Assembly (NCBI RefSeq): GCF_022832435.1
Contig: NZ_JALHLF010000015.1
Location: 2,673-59,232 of the forward strand
Reading direction: 5' to 3'
Origin: Novosphingobium organovorum
Lineage (GTDB): Bacteria > Pseudomonadota > Alphaproteobacteria > Sphingomonadales > Sphingomonadaceae
DNA length: 56,560 nt
The number at the start of each line of letters is the position of its first letter. Within the stretch, counting starts at the first letter, position 1. The notes beneath the pieces were generated by a model. The model was given only the letters and a program-made list of their open reading frames with translations. It was not told the DNA's origin and made no database searches. Of the stretch, positions 44,263 to 52,928 are shown one piece after another. Position numbers and translations under genes: made by a program.

Positions 44263-45084
44263 ATGGCCTATCTGGCACCTGCCGAATTCGTCACCAAGCT
44301 CATCGACGCCGGTGAATCCAAGATCCTGATGTCGACCAGGGACACGCTGATCCGCGCCTACATGGCGGGCGCGACGCTGGCGCTGGCCGCCGCCTTTGCC
44401 GTCACCATCAATGTGGAAACCGGGCAGCCGCTGGCGGGCGCGATCCTGTTTCCGGTCGGCTTCTGCATGCTGTACCTGCTGGGCTATGACCTCCTGACCG
44501 GCGTTTTCGTCCTCGCCCCGCTGGCGGTCTGGGACAAGCGCCCGGGGTGCACCTGGAGCGGTGTCGCGCGCAACTGGGGGCTGGTGTTCTGCGGCAACTT
44601 TGCCGGCGCGCTGACCTGCGCGGTGTTGATGGCGATCTACTGGACCTATGGTTTCTCGACCGAGCCGGCCACGGTCGGCGCCAAGATGGCGGTCATCGGC
44701 GAGAAGCGCACGGTGGGCTATGCGGCTTACGGCGCGGCGGGTTGGCTGACGATCTTCGTGCGTGCGATGCTGTGCAACTGGATGGTCTCGACCGGCGTTG
44801 TGGGTGCGCAGATCTCGACCACCGTGTCGGGCAAGGTCATCGCGATGTGGATGCCGATCATGCTGTTCTTCTACATGACCTTCGAACATTCGATCGTGAA
44901 CATGTTCCTGTTCCCCACCGGGCTGATGCTGGGCGGTAACTTCACCATCGGCGACTACGTGTTCTGGAACGAGATCCCGGTCGTGCTGGGCAACCTTGTC
45001 GGCGGGCTCACCTTCACCGGGCTCATGCTCTACTCGACCCACCGCAAGACCGCGCCGGGTCGGGTCGTCAAGATGGCGGCTTGA
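44263..45084 (+). CDS. nirC: Formate/nitrite transporter family channel (NirC-like)
   Basis: A 273-residue FocA/NirC channel with six hydrophobic segments and FNT features (STRDTLIRAYMAGATLALAAAF at the first helix, LFCGNFAGA-like segment VFCGNFAGALTCAV, NMFLFPTGLMLGG, VLGNLVGGLTFTGLM). AAAGGAG stands nine bases before the ATG. Context makes nitrite the likely substrate, for uptake or for release of excess before reduction by NirBD. Confidence 0.92.
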   Translation: MAYLAPAEFVTKLIDAGESKILMSTRDTLIRAYMAGATLALAAAFAVTINVETGQPLAGAILFPVGFCMLYLLGYDLLTGVFVLAPLAVWDKRPGCTWSGVARNWGLVFCGNFAGALTCAVLMAIYWTYGFSTEPATVGAKMAVIGEKRTVGYAAYGAAGWLTIFVRAMLCNWMVSTGVVGAQISTTVSGKVIAMWMPIMLFFYMTFEHSIVNMFLFPTGLMLGGNFTIGDYVFWNEIPVVLGNLVGGLTFTGLMLYSTHRKTAPGRVVKMAA

Positions 45085-45106
45085 GAATCCCCTTGGAGCC
45101 GTGAAA

Positions 45107-45153
45107 GGGACCGGGCCCCGGCGCGCTGGCATGCCGCGCCGGAGCCCGGTCCC
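45107..45153 (+). terminator. Long GC-rich hairpin after nirC
   Basis: Outer arms GGGACCGGG / CCCGGTCCC (9 bp) and inner arms CCGGCGCG / CGCGCCGG (8 bp), separated by a 2x2 internal loop, with a nine-base loop. No T-run follows, so it may slow or end transcription after nirC, or protect the upstream message from 3' decay. Confidence 0.5.
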
Positions 45154-45237
45154 CGGATTGCTGGCCGGATGAGCCGGAGCCTTGCGCCCGCTTGTCCGGC
45201 CCCTTTTGATACACGCCGTTGGGGAGAGGGGCGCACG

Positions 45238-47058
45238 ATGCGCGCGCAGCTTGGTGTGAGCCTTGGCCAGTGTTCGTGGGCCGGGGAAAAGAGCGAGAAT
45301 CAGGATTTCTGCGATGCGCGCGTGCCCGAGGGCAGCGCGCTCGCGCTCAAGGGCGTGGCGCTCGCGCTCGCCGACGGGATCAGCACGAGCGCGCTGGGCC
45401 GGGAGGCGGCCGAAGTCGCGGTAGCCTCGTTCCTGACCGACTATTTCGCGACGTGCGAGGCCTGGTCGGTGCGCACCAGCGCGCAGCGGGTGATCGCGGC
45501 GATCAATTCGTGGATGCACGCGCGCAACCGCCAGCGGCAGGGGCCGGGCCTGCCCGAGGACGCGCGCGAGAAGGGTCTCGTCTGCACGCTCTCGGCGCTC
45601 GTGCTCAAAGGGCGTTCGGCCTACGTGTTCCATGTCGGCGACGCGCGCATCGCGCATTTCAGCGAGGATGGGTTCACGGTCCTGACCGAGGCGCACCGGT
45701 TGGAGCTGGGCGGCGGCGAGAGCCTGCTTGCCCGCGCGGTCGGGATCGATCACCGGCTCGCGATCGACCACGCGCAGGTGAGCGTGCGCGCGGGCGACGT
45801 GTTCATCCTCACCAGTGACGGCGTGCACGACCACGTGCCGGGCTCCGCCTTTCTGGCCGCGGCGCGCAGCGCCGACCTCGATCGCGCCGCGCGCGAGTTG
45901 TGCGCGGCGGCGATCGCGGCGGGCAGCGCAGACAATGTGACGGTCCAGATCGTGCGCATCGAAAGCCTGCCCGACAGCGACCTCGACGACGTGATCGGCG
46001 AAGAACGAGCCTTGCCGCCCGCGCCCGCGCTGATGGCCGGGCAGGATTTCGAAGGCTTTTCGATCCTGCGCACGCTCCACGCCGGGCACCGCAGCCATGT
46101 CTATCTTGCGCGTGATCGGGCGAGCGGGGGGCGTGTCGTGCTCAAGGCCCCGGCCCGCGAATGGGCCGGGGACCCGCACGAGCGCCAGCGCCTGATGCTT
46201 GAGGAATGGGTCGCGCGGCGGGTGCGCAGCGGGCATGTGCTGGCCGCGCCGCAATCGGGCGGAGAGCGGCGTCACGCCTATGCGGTGTTCGACTATCTGC
46301 CGGGGCAGACACTCGAGGAATGGGCCTATGCGCGCCGCGAACCCGATCTGGTGGCGGTGCGCGCCCTGATCAAGCAGATCGCGAGCGGGCTGCTCGCGCT
46401 GCACCGGCGCGAAATCCTGCACGGCGACTTGCGCCCCGCCAATGTTATCGTGGACGGCGAGGAGATCGCACGGATCATCGATTTCGGCTCGGCCGTGGTG
46501 GCCGGGATCGAGGAAATCGCGCCGCGCGCTCAGGACGCCGCATACGCGGGAACGATGCAGTTCACCGCGCCCGAAATCTGGCTCGGCGCGCTGCCCACGC
46601 GGGCGAGCGACCTGTGGTCGCTGGGCGCTATCGCCTATTTTCTGCTGACCCGCAGCCTGCCTTATGGGCCGCGTCTTTGCGGCGCGCGCACCCGCGCCGC
46701 GCAGCGCGCCTTGCGCTACATCCCGGCGAGCGAGATCAATCCCGAAGTGCCCGCCTGGATGGACGCCGCGCTGGCCCGTGCGCTCGCGCTCGATCCGGGG
46801 GCGCGCTACGCCGAGCTATCGGAATTCACGTATGATCTCACCCGTCCCAACCCGTCGCTGCCCGCAGCGGCGGCGCGCCCGCTGCACGTGCGAAAGCCCG
46901 AGCGGGTGTGGCAGGCCGCGAGCGCGGTGCTGGCCATCGCGCTCGCGGTTTCGCTGCTCTTCCCGCGCGCGGCGATGCCCGAGCGGCCCCAGGGGAGCGC
47001 AACCGGGCGGGCCCCCCAGGCGGTTTACGCGGGCGAGGCGATCGGCCGAACGGAATAA
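45238..47058 (+). CDS. Fused PP2C phosphatase and Ser/Thr protein kinase
   Basis: A 606-residue protein. Residues 1-240 are a PP2C domain with metal-binding acids Asp23 (ENQDF), Asp46 (ADGIST), Asp135 (VGDARI), Asp194 (SDGVHD) and Asp232 (SADNVT). Residues 270-535 are a kinase: Lys303 (VVLKAP), HGDLRPANV (Asp397, Asn402), DFG (415-417), APE (444-446); the glycine-rich loop (LHAGHRSHVY) is degenerate. A single membrane segment (about 556-575) ends the chain, so both enzymes face the cytoplasm. Such fusions recur next to nitrate assimilation genes in Pseudomonas, but their target is not known to me. Confidence 0.93.
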   Translation: MRAQLGVSLGQCSWAGEKSENQDFCDARVPEGSALALKGVALALADGISTSALGREAAEVAVASFLTDYFATCEAWSVRTSAQRVIAAINSWMHARNRQRQGPGLPEDAREKGLVCTLSALVLKGRSAYVFHVGDARIAHFSEDGFTVLTEAHRLELGGGESLLARAVGIDHRLAIDHAQVSVRAGDVFILTSDGVHDHVPGSAFLAAARSADLDRAARELCAAAIAAGSADNVTVQIVRIESLPDSDLDDVIGEERALPPAPALMAGQDFEGFSILRTLHAGHRSHVYLARDRASGGRVVLKAPAREWAGDPHERQRLMLEEWVARRVRSGHVLAAPQSGGERRHAYAVFDYLPGQTLEEWAYARREPDLVAVRALIKQIASGLLALHRREILHGDLRPANVIVDGEEIARIIDFGSAVVAGIEEIAPRAQDAAYAGTMQFTAPEIWLGALPTRASDLWSLGAIAYFLLTRSLPYGPRLCGARTRAAQRALRYIPASEINPEVPAWMDAALARALALDPGARYAELSEFTYDLTRPNPSLPAAAARPLHVRKPERVWQAASAVLAIALAVSLLFPRAAMPERPQGSATGRAPQAVYAGEAIGRTE

Positions 47059-47242
47059 GACAAGCCTTCTCGACACGTCCTGCAGATGCCGCGTGCGGCG
47101 ATCGACGAGGTGAATTTTTGTGCGTTTTCATCGAAACTTGCACCGCGAAACCGCAATTCTGGCAGTGTTGCCAAAATGCGTCGCTCGCGCTGTTTCGACA
47201 GATCGTCGGGGGGCGGTTGACGCGAACTGGGCAAAAATACTC
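47059..47242 (+). other. Region upstream of the nirB promoter
   Basis: No gene is supported in the 371-base gap before nirB. This first half holds two symmetric motifs, TGGCA-GTGT-TGCCA near 47159-47172 and TTGC...GCAA around 47139-47157, which could be binding sites for nitrogen regulators. They do not fit the sigma-54 spacing or a clear NtrC site. Confidence 0.3.
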
Positions 47243-47271
47243 TTGCCCCAAAGCTTCCGAATCAGTTAAAC
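47243..47271 (+). promoter_or_regulatory. Promoter of the nirB leader
   Basis: TTGCCC (47243-47248), 17 bases, TTAAAC (47266-47271). Spacing, spacer core CCGAATC and the upstream A-rich block match the promoter at 38207-38235, so both operons are probably started the same way. The predicted transcript start is near 47278, just before the first hairpin. Confidence 0.55.
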
Positions 47272-47292
47272 ACAAACCAAGCGAGATTGCGC

Positions 47293-47357
47293 CGTCCACA
47301 GTTGGACGATGGTAAGCGCCTCGCCATCATTCTGACAACGCGTGGCAATGAAGCCGC
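47293..47357 (+). promoter_or_regulatory. NasT (ANTAR) leader RNA element upstream of nirB
   Basis: Hairpin 1 (47293-47308): arms CGTCC / GGACG, loop ACAGTT. Hairpin 2 (47342-47357): arms GTGGC / GCCGC, loop AATGAA. Both loops have A1 and G4. Hairpin 2 has the same stem as in the nrtA leader and overlaps the terminator arm that starts at 47354. The spacing between hairpins is 33 bases here and 31 in the nrtA leader. Confidence 0.87.
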
Positions 47358-47401
47358 CCGTGCCAACCCATTCGCAGGGTATGGCTCGAGGCGGTTTTTT
47401 T
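47354..47401 (+). terminator. Attenuator terminator in the nirB leader
   Basis: CCGCC (47354-47358) pairs with GGCGG (47390-47394) and seven T follow. The inner stem GCCA/TGGC and ACCC/GGGT closes on a seven-base loop. Exclusive with ANTAR hairpin 2, so NasT binding would let transcription continue into nirB. Confidence 0.87.
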
Positions 47402-47429
47402 GCGTGCGCGTCATGAACGGAGACGGGAC

Positions 47430-49949
47430 GTGAATGCACCAGTGAACGTCAAGGCGGGGAAGGGGGCGCTGCCCGCACGCGAAAAGCTCGTGGTGATCGG
47501 CAACGGCATGGCCGGGTGCCGTGCGGTCGAGGAAGTGCTGTCGCGCGATGGCGACCGCTTCGAAATCACGATCTTCGGCGCCGAGCCGCGCGTCAACTAC
47601 AACCGCATCATGCTCTCGCCGGTGCTGGCGGGTGAGAAGACCTTCGAAGAGATCGTCATCAACACGCCCGAATGGTACGAAGAGAACGGCATCACGCTGG
47701 TCTCGGGCGACAAGGTGGTGCAGATCGACCGCGCGACGCAGACGGTGATCGCCGCTTCGGGCCGGGTCGAACCCTACGACCGCCTGCTGATCGCGACCGG
47801 TTCGGACCCCTTCATCATTCCCGTACCCGGCAAGGATCTGGACGGTGTGGTGACCTTCCGCGACCTCGACGATGTTGACAAGATGCTCGCCGCAGCCGAC
47901 GCGGGCCAGGCGCGCGGCGGCGGCAGCGCGGTGGTTATCGGCGGCGGTCTGCTCGGGCTCGAGGCCGCGCACGGCCTGTCGCTGCGCGGCATGAAGGTGA
48001 CGGTCATCCACCTCATGCCAACGCTGATGGAGCGCCAGCTCGACGAGGCCGCCGGCTTCCTCCTGCGCAGCGAACTGGAGCGCCGCGGGCAGACCATCCT
48101 GACCGGCGCCAACACCAAGGAAATCCTGGGCAAGGACGGCAAGGTCGCGGGCGTCCGGCTCGAGGACGGCACCGAGATCGTGGCGGACATCGTGGTCATG
48201 GCGGTCGGCATCCGCCCCGCGACGGGGCTGGCGAAGGAAGCCGGGCTCGAGGTCGAACGCGGCATTCTGGTCGACGATCACATGGTCACGTCGGACCCGG
48301 CGGTGCTTTCGGTCGGCGAGTGCGTCCAGCACCGCGGGCTGTGCTACGGTCTCGTCGCGCCGCTGTGGGACATGTGCCGTGCGCTGGCCGACCATCTGAC
48401 CGATCAGCCCACCGGCTACACCGGTTCGGTCACCTCGACCAAGCTCAAGGTCTCGGGCATCGACCTGTTCTCGGCCGGGGACTTCTCGGGCGGCGAGGGC
48501 TGCGAGGACATCGTCATGCGCGACGCCGCGCGCGGCATCTACAAGCGCGTGATCGTCAAGGACAACAGGATCGTCGGCGCGGTGCTCTATGGCGATACCG
48601 CCGATGGCTCGTGGTATTTCGATCTGCTCAAGAAAAGCGAGGACGTCTCGGACATTCGCGAGGCGCTGATCTTCGGTCAGGCCTTTGCGTCCGGGGGTGC
48701 GCTGGCGGACCCTAACGCGGCCGTTGCGGCCCTCTCGGACGATGCCGAGATCTGCGGGTGCAACGGCGTTTCCAAGGGCCAGGTCGTCTCGTGCATCGCG
48801 GGCGGCGCGCATTCGCTCGACGCGGTGCGGGCGAGCTGCAAGGCTTCGGCCTCGTGCGGGTCGTGCACCGGGCTGGTCGAAAGCCTGCTTTCGCTGACAC
48901 TGGGCGGCGAAGTCGAAAGCGGTCCGGCCACCATGTGCAAGTGCACCAGCTTCACCCATGACGATGTGCGCGCGCTGATCCTCGACAAGAAGCTGATGAG
49001 CATCCCGCACGTCCTGCAGGAACTCCACTGGTCGACCCCCGATGGCTGCGCTTCGTGCCGCCCCGCGCTCAACTACTACCTGCTGTGCGCCTGGCCGGGC
49101 GAATACGTCGACGATCAGAAGAGCCGCTTCGTCAACGAGCGGATGCACGCCAACATCCAGAAGGACGGCACCTATTCGGTCGTCCCGCGCATGTGGGGCG
49201 GGCTGACCAACCCCAGGGAACTGCGCGCGATCGCCGACGTGGTGGAGAAATACAACGCGCCGATGGTCAAGGTGACCGGCGGGCAGCGGCTCGACATTTT
49301 CGGGATCAAGAAGGAGGATCTGCCCGCGGTCTGGGCCGATCTCAACGCGGCGGGCATGGTTTCGGGCCACGCCTACGGCAAGAGCTTGCGCACGGTGAAG
49401 ACCTGCGTCGGCAGCGAATGGTGCCGTTTCGGGACCCAGGATTCGACCGGGCTCGGCGTCAAGCTGGAGCGGATGACCTGGGGGTCGTGGATGCCGCACA
49501 AGTTCAAGATCGCGGTCTCGGGCTGCCCGCGCAACTGCGCGGAAGCGACGATCAAGGACTTTGGCGTCGTCTGTGTCGACAGTGGCTACGAACTGCACGT
49601 GGGCGGCAATGGCGGCATCAAGGTGCGCGCGACCGACCTTCTGTGCAAGGTCGCGACCGAGGCCGAGGCGATGGAGATGTGCGCCGCCTTCATCCAGCTC
49701 TACCGCGAGGAAGCGCGCTATCTGGAACGCACCGCCCCGTGGATCGAGCGGGTCGGGCTCGAGCATGTGAAGCAAAAGCTGGCCAGGCCCCAGGCCATCG
49801 CCGCCTATGCTGCGCGCTTCCACTATTCGCAGACCTTCATGCAGGACGATCCCTGGGCCAAGCGCGCCGCGGGCGAGCGTGCCGACCTGCACCAGCATCT
49901 GGCCACCGTGCGTCCGGTCGACGGCGCCTTCCTGATGGAGAAAGCATGA
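47430..49949 (+). CDS. nirB: Assimilatory nitrite reductase large subunit
   Basis: An 839-residue enzyme reducing nitrite to ammonium with NAD(P)H. Start is the GTG at 47430 with GGAG eight bases upstream. Order: FAD/NADH domain (VVIGNGMAG at about 15-23, VVIGGGLLGLEAAHGL near 169-184), two BFD-like [2Fe-2S] segments (EICGCNGV...SCGSC near 441-485; MCKCTSF...GCASC near 503-550), and the sulfite/nitrite reductase hemoprotein domain with cluster and siroheme ligands CVGSEWC and CPRNCAE. Coupled to nirD by an ATGA overlap. Confidence 0.97.
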   Translation: MNAPVNVKAGKGALPAREKLVVIGNGMAGCRAVEEVLSRDGDRFEITIFGAEPRVNYNRIMLSPVLAGEKTFEEIVINTPEWYEENGITLVSGDKVVQIDRATQTVIAASGRVEPYDRLLIATGSDPFIIPVPGKDLDGVVTFRDLDDVDKMLAAADAGQARGGGSAVVIGGGLLGLEAAHGLSLRGMKVTVIHLMPTLMERQLDEAAGFLLRSELERRGQTILTGANTKEILGKDGKVAGVRLEDGTEIVADIVVMAVGIRPATGLAKEAGLEVERGILVDDHMVTSDPAVLSVGECVQHRGLCYGLVAPLWDMCRALADHLTDQPTGYTGSVTSTKLKVSGIDLFSAGDFSGGEGCEDIVMRDAARGIYKRVIVKDNRIVGAVLYGDTADGSWYFDLLKKSEDVSDIREALIFGQAFASGGALADPNAAVAALSDDAEICGCNGVSKGQVVSCIAGGAHSLDAVRASCKASASCGSCTGLVESLLSLTLGGEVESGPATMCKCTSFTHDDVRALILDKKLMSIPHVLQELHWSTPDGCASCRPALNYYLLCAWPGEYVDDQKSRFVNERMHANIQKDGTYSVVPRMWGGLTNPRELRAIADVVEKYNAPMVKVTGGQRLDIFGIKKEDLPAVWADLNAAGMVSGHAYGKSLRTVKTCVGSEWCRFGTQDSTGLGVKLERMTWGSWMPHKFKIAVSGCPRNCAEATIKDFGVVCVDSGYELHVGGNGGIKVRATDLLCKVATEAEAMEMCAAFIQLYREEARYLERTAPWIERVGLEHVKQKLARPQAIAAYAARFHYSQTFMQDDPWAKRAAGERADLHQHLATVRPVDGAFLMEKA

Positions 49950-50344
49950 TGTACGGCGATTGGCTTGATATCGGCCCGGTCGGTCAGATCGAGGCGGGCA
50001 CCGCGCGCACGCTGCCGGTCGAGGGGCTCAAGGACGGCGCCAGGCGCGAGCTGGCGATCTTCCACACCCTGCGCGGCGAATTCTTCGCGATCGAGAACCG
50101 CTGCCCGCACAAGCAGGGCCCGCTCAGCCAGGGCATCGTCCATGGCGACGTGGTGACCTGCCCCTTGCACAACTGGAACATTTCGCTGCGCAGCGGCCGC
50201 GCGCTGGGCGAGGACGAGGGCTGCGTGCCCACCATCCCGCTCAAGGTCGATGCCGGGCGGCTCTACCTGCTGCGCGCCGCTGTGCTGGGCGAGGCCGACG
50301 AAGTGGCCGCTCCGGTGCCCGAAGCGGCCACGGTCAAGGACTGA
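49946..50344 (+). CDS. nirD: Nitrite reductase small subunit, Rieske-like
   Basis: A 132-residue Rieske-fold subunit with NRCPHKQGPLSQG and CPLHNW, i.e. both Cys-His pairs of a [2Fe-2S] Rieske centre; this keeps the ligands that many NirD proteins have lost. Two tandem ATG codons; the first overlaps the nirB stop. The last 20 residues are Ala/Pro-rich. nasA begins four bases after its stop. Confidence 0.95.
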   Translation: MMYGDWLDIGPVGQIEAGTARTLPVEGLKDGARRELAIFHTLRGEFFAIENRCPHKQGPLSQGIVHGDVVTCPLHNWNISLRSGRALGEDEGCVPTIPLKVDAGRLYLLRAAVLGEADEVAAPVPEAATVKD

Positions 50345-50348
50345 AGCG

Positions 50349-52928
50349 ATGGACGTGATCCGCACCACCTGTGCCTATTGCGGCGTTGGCTGCGGGGTCA
50401 CGGCCGGGGTCGTCGCAGGTGGCGATCGGGGGGTCTCGATCTCCGGCGACCCCAAGCACCCGGCCAACAAGGGGCGGTTGTGCTCCAAGGGCACGCATCT
50501 GGGCGAGACGGTCGGGCTCGAAGGGCGTTTGCTCCACCCCCGTGTCGACGGACGCCGGACCGACTGGGACAGCGCGTTCGATGCACTGGCGGACCGGATG
50601 CGCGCCTGTATCGAGGAGCACGGGCCGGACAGCGTGGCCTTCTACGTCTCGGGCCAGTTGCTGACCGAGGATTATTACGCGGCCAACAAGCTGATGAAGG
50701 GCTTTGTCGGCTCGGCCAACATCGACACCAATTCGCGCCTGTGCATGGCGAGCGCGGTGGCCGCCTACAACCGCGCCTTTGGCGAGGACGTGGTGCCGTG
50801 CTCGTATGAGGATCTCGATGCGGCCGATCTCATCGTGCTGGTCGGATCGAACACCGCCTGGTGCCATCCGGTGGTCTGGCAGCGCATCGAAAAGGCGCGC
50901 GAGCGGCGCGCCGCCAAGCTGGTGGTGATCGATCCGCGCCGCACCGAAACCGCCGAACAGGCCGATCTGCACGTTGCGGTTGCGCCCGATGGCGATGTCG
51001 CGCTGTTCAACGCGCTGCTGGCGCGCATGGCCGCGATGGGGCTCGTGGACCGCGCCTTCATGGCCGCGCGGGTCGAATGTCCGGCTGATTTCTGGGATGG
51101 GCTGGACGGTGATCCGGGTGTCGATCCGGTGGTGTTCGAGCAGCTGTGCACGCTCGTCGCGGCGCATCCGCGCATGGTCACGCTGTTTTCGCAAGGCGCC
51201 AACCAGTCGGTCGGCGGCACCGACAAGGGCAACGCGATCATCAACCTGCACCTGGCGACGGGGCGGATCAACCGCATCGGCGCGGGGCCGTTCAGCATCA
51301 CCGGCCAGCCCAACGCGATGGGCGGGCGCGAGGTGGGCGGACTCGCTAACACACTAGCCTGCCACATGGGCTTTTCCGAGGATGAGCGCGCGGCGGCGGC
51401 GGCCTACTGGAAGGCGCCGAAGATCTGCACCGGGCCGGGTCTGAAGGCGGTCGACCTGTTCCGCGCGGTCCACGCCGGGAAGATCAAGTTCCTGTGGGTC
51501 ATGGCCACCAATCCGGCGGTTTCGATGCCCGACAGCGGCTTCGTGCGCGAGGCGCTCGAGCGCTGCGAGACGCTCGTCGTCTCGGACGTGATCGCCGATA
51601 CCGACACCGCGCGGCGCGCCGACATCCTGCTCCCGGCCGAGGCCTGGGGCGAGAAGAACGGCACCGTCACCAATTCGGAACGCTGCGTCTCGCGCCAGCG
51701 CCGCCTGTTTGACAGCCCCGGCGAAGCGTTGGCGGACTGGCGGATCATCGCTGGGCTCGCCGCGCGGATGGGCTGGGAGAGCGCGTTCGACTGGCCTAAT
51801 GCGGCCGCGGTGTTCCGCGAATACGCGGCGATGACCGGGCTTTCCGCCGCGCGCGGGCTGCGGCTCGATCTTACCGCCTGGGCCGACCTTTCGGACGAGG
51901 AATACGATGCGCTCGAACCGTTCCAGTGGGGCGGCGAACGTCCACTGGCCTGGCGCTTTTCGCACCCCTCCGGCAAAGCGCGGATGGTCCGTGTGGCCCC
52001 CGCCTGCACCACGCCCGACGCCGCGTTCCCGCTGCGGCTCAACACCGCGCGTTACCGCGACCAGTGGCACACGATGACCCGCACCGGCCTGTCGCCCACG
52101 CTGTCGCAGCACCGGCCCGAGCCGCTGGTCGAGGTCCACCCGCGCGATGCCGCGAAGGAAGGGCTCACCGATGGTTCTCTGGCGCGGGTAATGACCCGGC
52201 AGGGCGATGCGGTGTTCCGCGTGCGCATCGGTGAGGGGCAGCGCGAAGGCGAAATCTGCGTGCCCATGCACTGGACCGACGCGATGAGCGGGGGCGGTCG
52301 TGCCAACCGCCTGCCAGGGCAAGGCGTCGATCCCGTCTCGGGCCAGCCCGGTTTCAAGAACAGCGCCGCGCGGCTGATCGCGGTGCGCGCCGATTGGCAG
52401 GCCTTCCTCGTGCGCGAGGATGTCTTTACACCCGAGGGGCTGCTGTACTGGACCCGCGCGCGGGTCGCCACCGGCTGGCTCTACGAACTGGCGGGCGAGG
52501 GCGCGGTCGATCTCGACGCGCTGCTGCCCGAGGGCGAGCGGCTCGAAGTGGCCGACATCGTGCGCGGCATGCGCCGGATCGCGGTGCGCGGCGAGGATGG
52601 ACGCCTGCTGGCGGCGGCCTATCTCACGCGTTCGGGGACCTTGCCCCAGCGTGGCTGGGTGGCAAGCCAGATCGGGCTTGATGCGGCGAGCGCGAGCGAA
52701 CTTCTCGCCGGGCGGCCGAGCACGCCGCTGCCCGATCGCGGCGCGATCGTGTGCGTGTGCCACGGCGTGGGCGAAAAGGACATCGCCGAGGCCGCGCTGC
52801 AAGGGGCGGACAGCGTCGCTGCGATCGGCGCCTGCACCAAGGCGGGCACCAATTGCGGATCGTGCCGACCGGCCATCGCCAAACTTCTCCAAGCCTGTGC
52901 AACCCAAGCAAGGGAGCCTGCCGAATGA
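50349..52928 (+). CDS. nasA: Assimilatory nitrate reductase catalytic subunit
   Basis: An 859-residue molybdopterin enzyme that reduces nitrate to nitrite. The N-terminal [4Fe-4S] site is CAYCGVGCG with Cys45 in KGRLCSKG (Cys8, 11, 15, 45). SRLCMASAV, GSNTAWCHPV, NQSVGGTDKGNAI and TGQPNAMGGREVGG are typical of the NasA/NarB group. The C-terminus from about residue 795 is a BFD-like [2Fe-2S] domain (VCVCHGVG...NCGSC), as in Klebsiella-type NasA. ATG at 50349 lies just after nirD; the stop overlaps cobA. Confidence 0.97.
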   Translation: MDVIRTTCAYCGVGCGVTAGVVAGGDRGVSISGDPKHPANKGRLCSKGTHLGETVGLEGRLLHPRVDGRRTDWDSAFDALADRMRACIEEHGPDSVAFYVSGQLLTEDYYAANKLMKGFVGSANIDTNSRLCMASAVAAYNRAFGEDVVPCSYEDLDAADLIVLVGSNTAWCHPVVWQRIEKARERRAAKLVVIDPRRTETAEQADLHVAVAPDGDVALFNALLARMAAMGLVDRAFMAARVECPADFWDGLDGDPGVDPVVFEQLCTLVAAHPRMVTLFSQGANQSVGGTDKGNAIINLHLATGRINRIGAGPFSITGQPNAMGGREVGGLANTLACHMGFSEDERAAAAAYWKAPKICTGPGLKAVDLFRAVHAGKIKFLWVMATNPAVSMPDSGFVREALERCETLVVSDVIADTDTARRADILLPAEAWGEKNGTVTNSERCVSRQRRLFDSPGEALADWRIIAGLAARMGWESAFDWPNAAAVFREYAAMTGLSAARGLRLDLTAWADLSDEEYDALEPFQWGGERPLAWRFSHPSGKARMVRVAPACTTPDAAFPLRLNTARYRDQWHTMTRTGLSPTLSQHRPEPLVEVHPRDAAKEGLTDGSLARVMTRQGDAVFRVRIGEGQREGEICVPMHWTDAMSGGGRANRLPGQGVDPVSGQPGFKNSAARLIAVRADWQAFLVREDVFTPEGLLYWTRARVATGWLYELAGEGAVDLDALLPEGERLEVADIVRGMRRIAVRGEDGRLLAAAYLTRSGTLPQRGWVASQIGLDAASASELLAGRPSTPLPDRGAIVCVCHGVGEKDIAEAALQGADSVAAIGACTKAGTNCGSCRPAIAKLLQACATQAREPAE

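Noticed and set aside
41372..44278. A 968-codon minus-strand open frame opposite nrtCD and the porin
   Set aside because: Antisense to two well-identified genes; biased composition and no domain. Same reasoning applies to the long minus-strand frames at 26723-28831, 28761-30806, 34289-36247, 44239-46422 and 47262-49898.
49055..50344. A long plus-strand frame that reads through from within nirB into nirD
   Set aside because: The part before 49946 is out of frame with nirB and Arg/Gln-rich; the true gene is the 132-residue NirD starting at the ATGA overlap.
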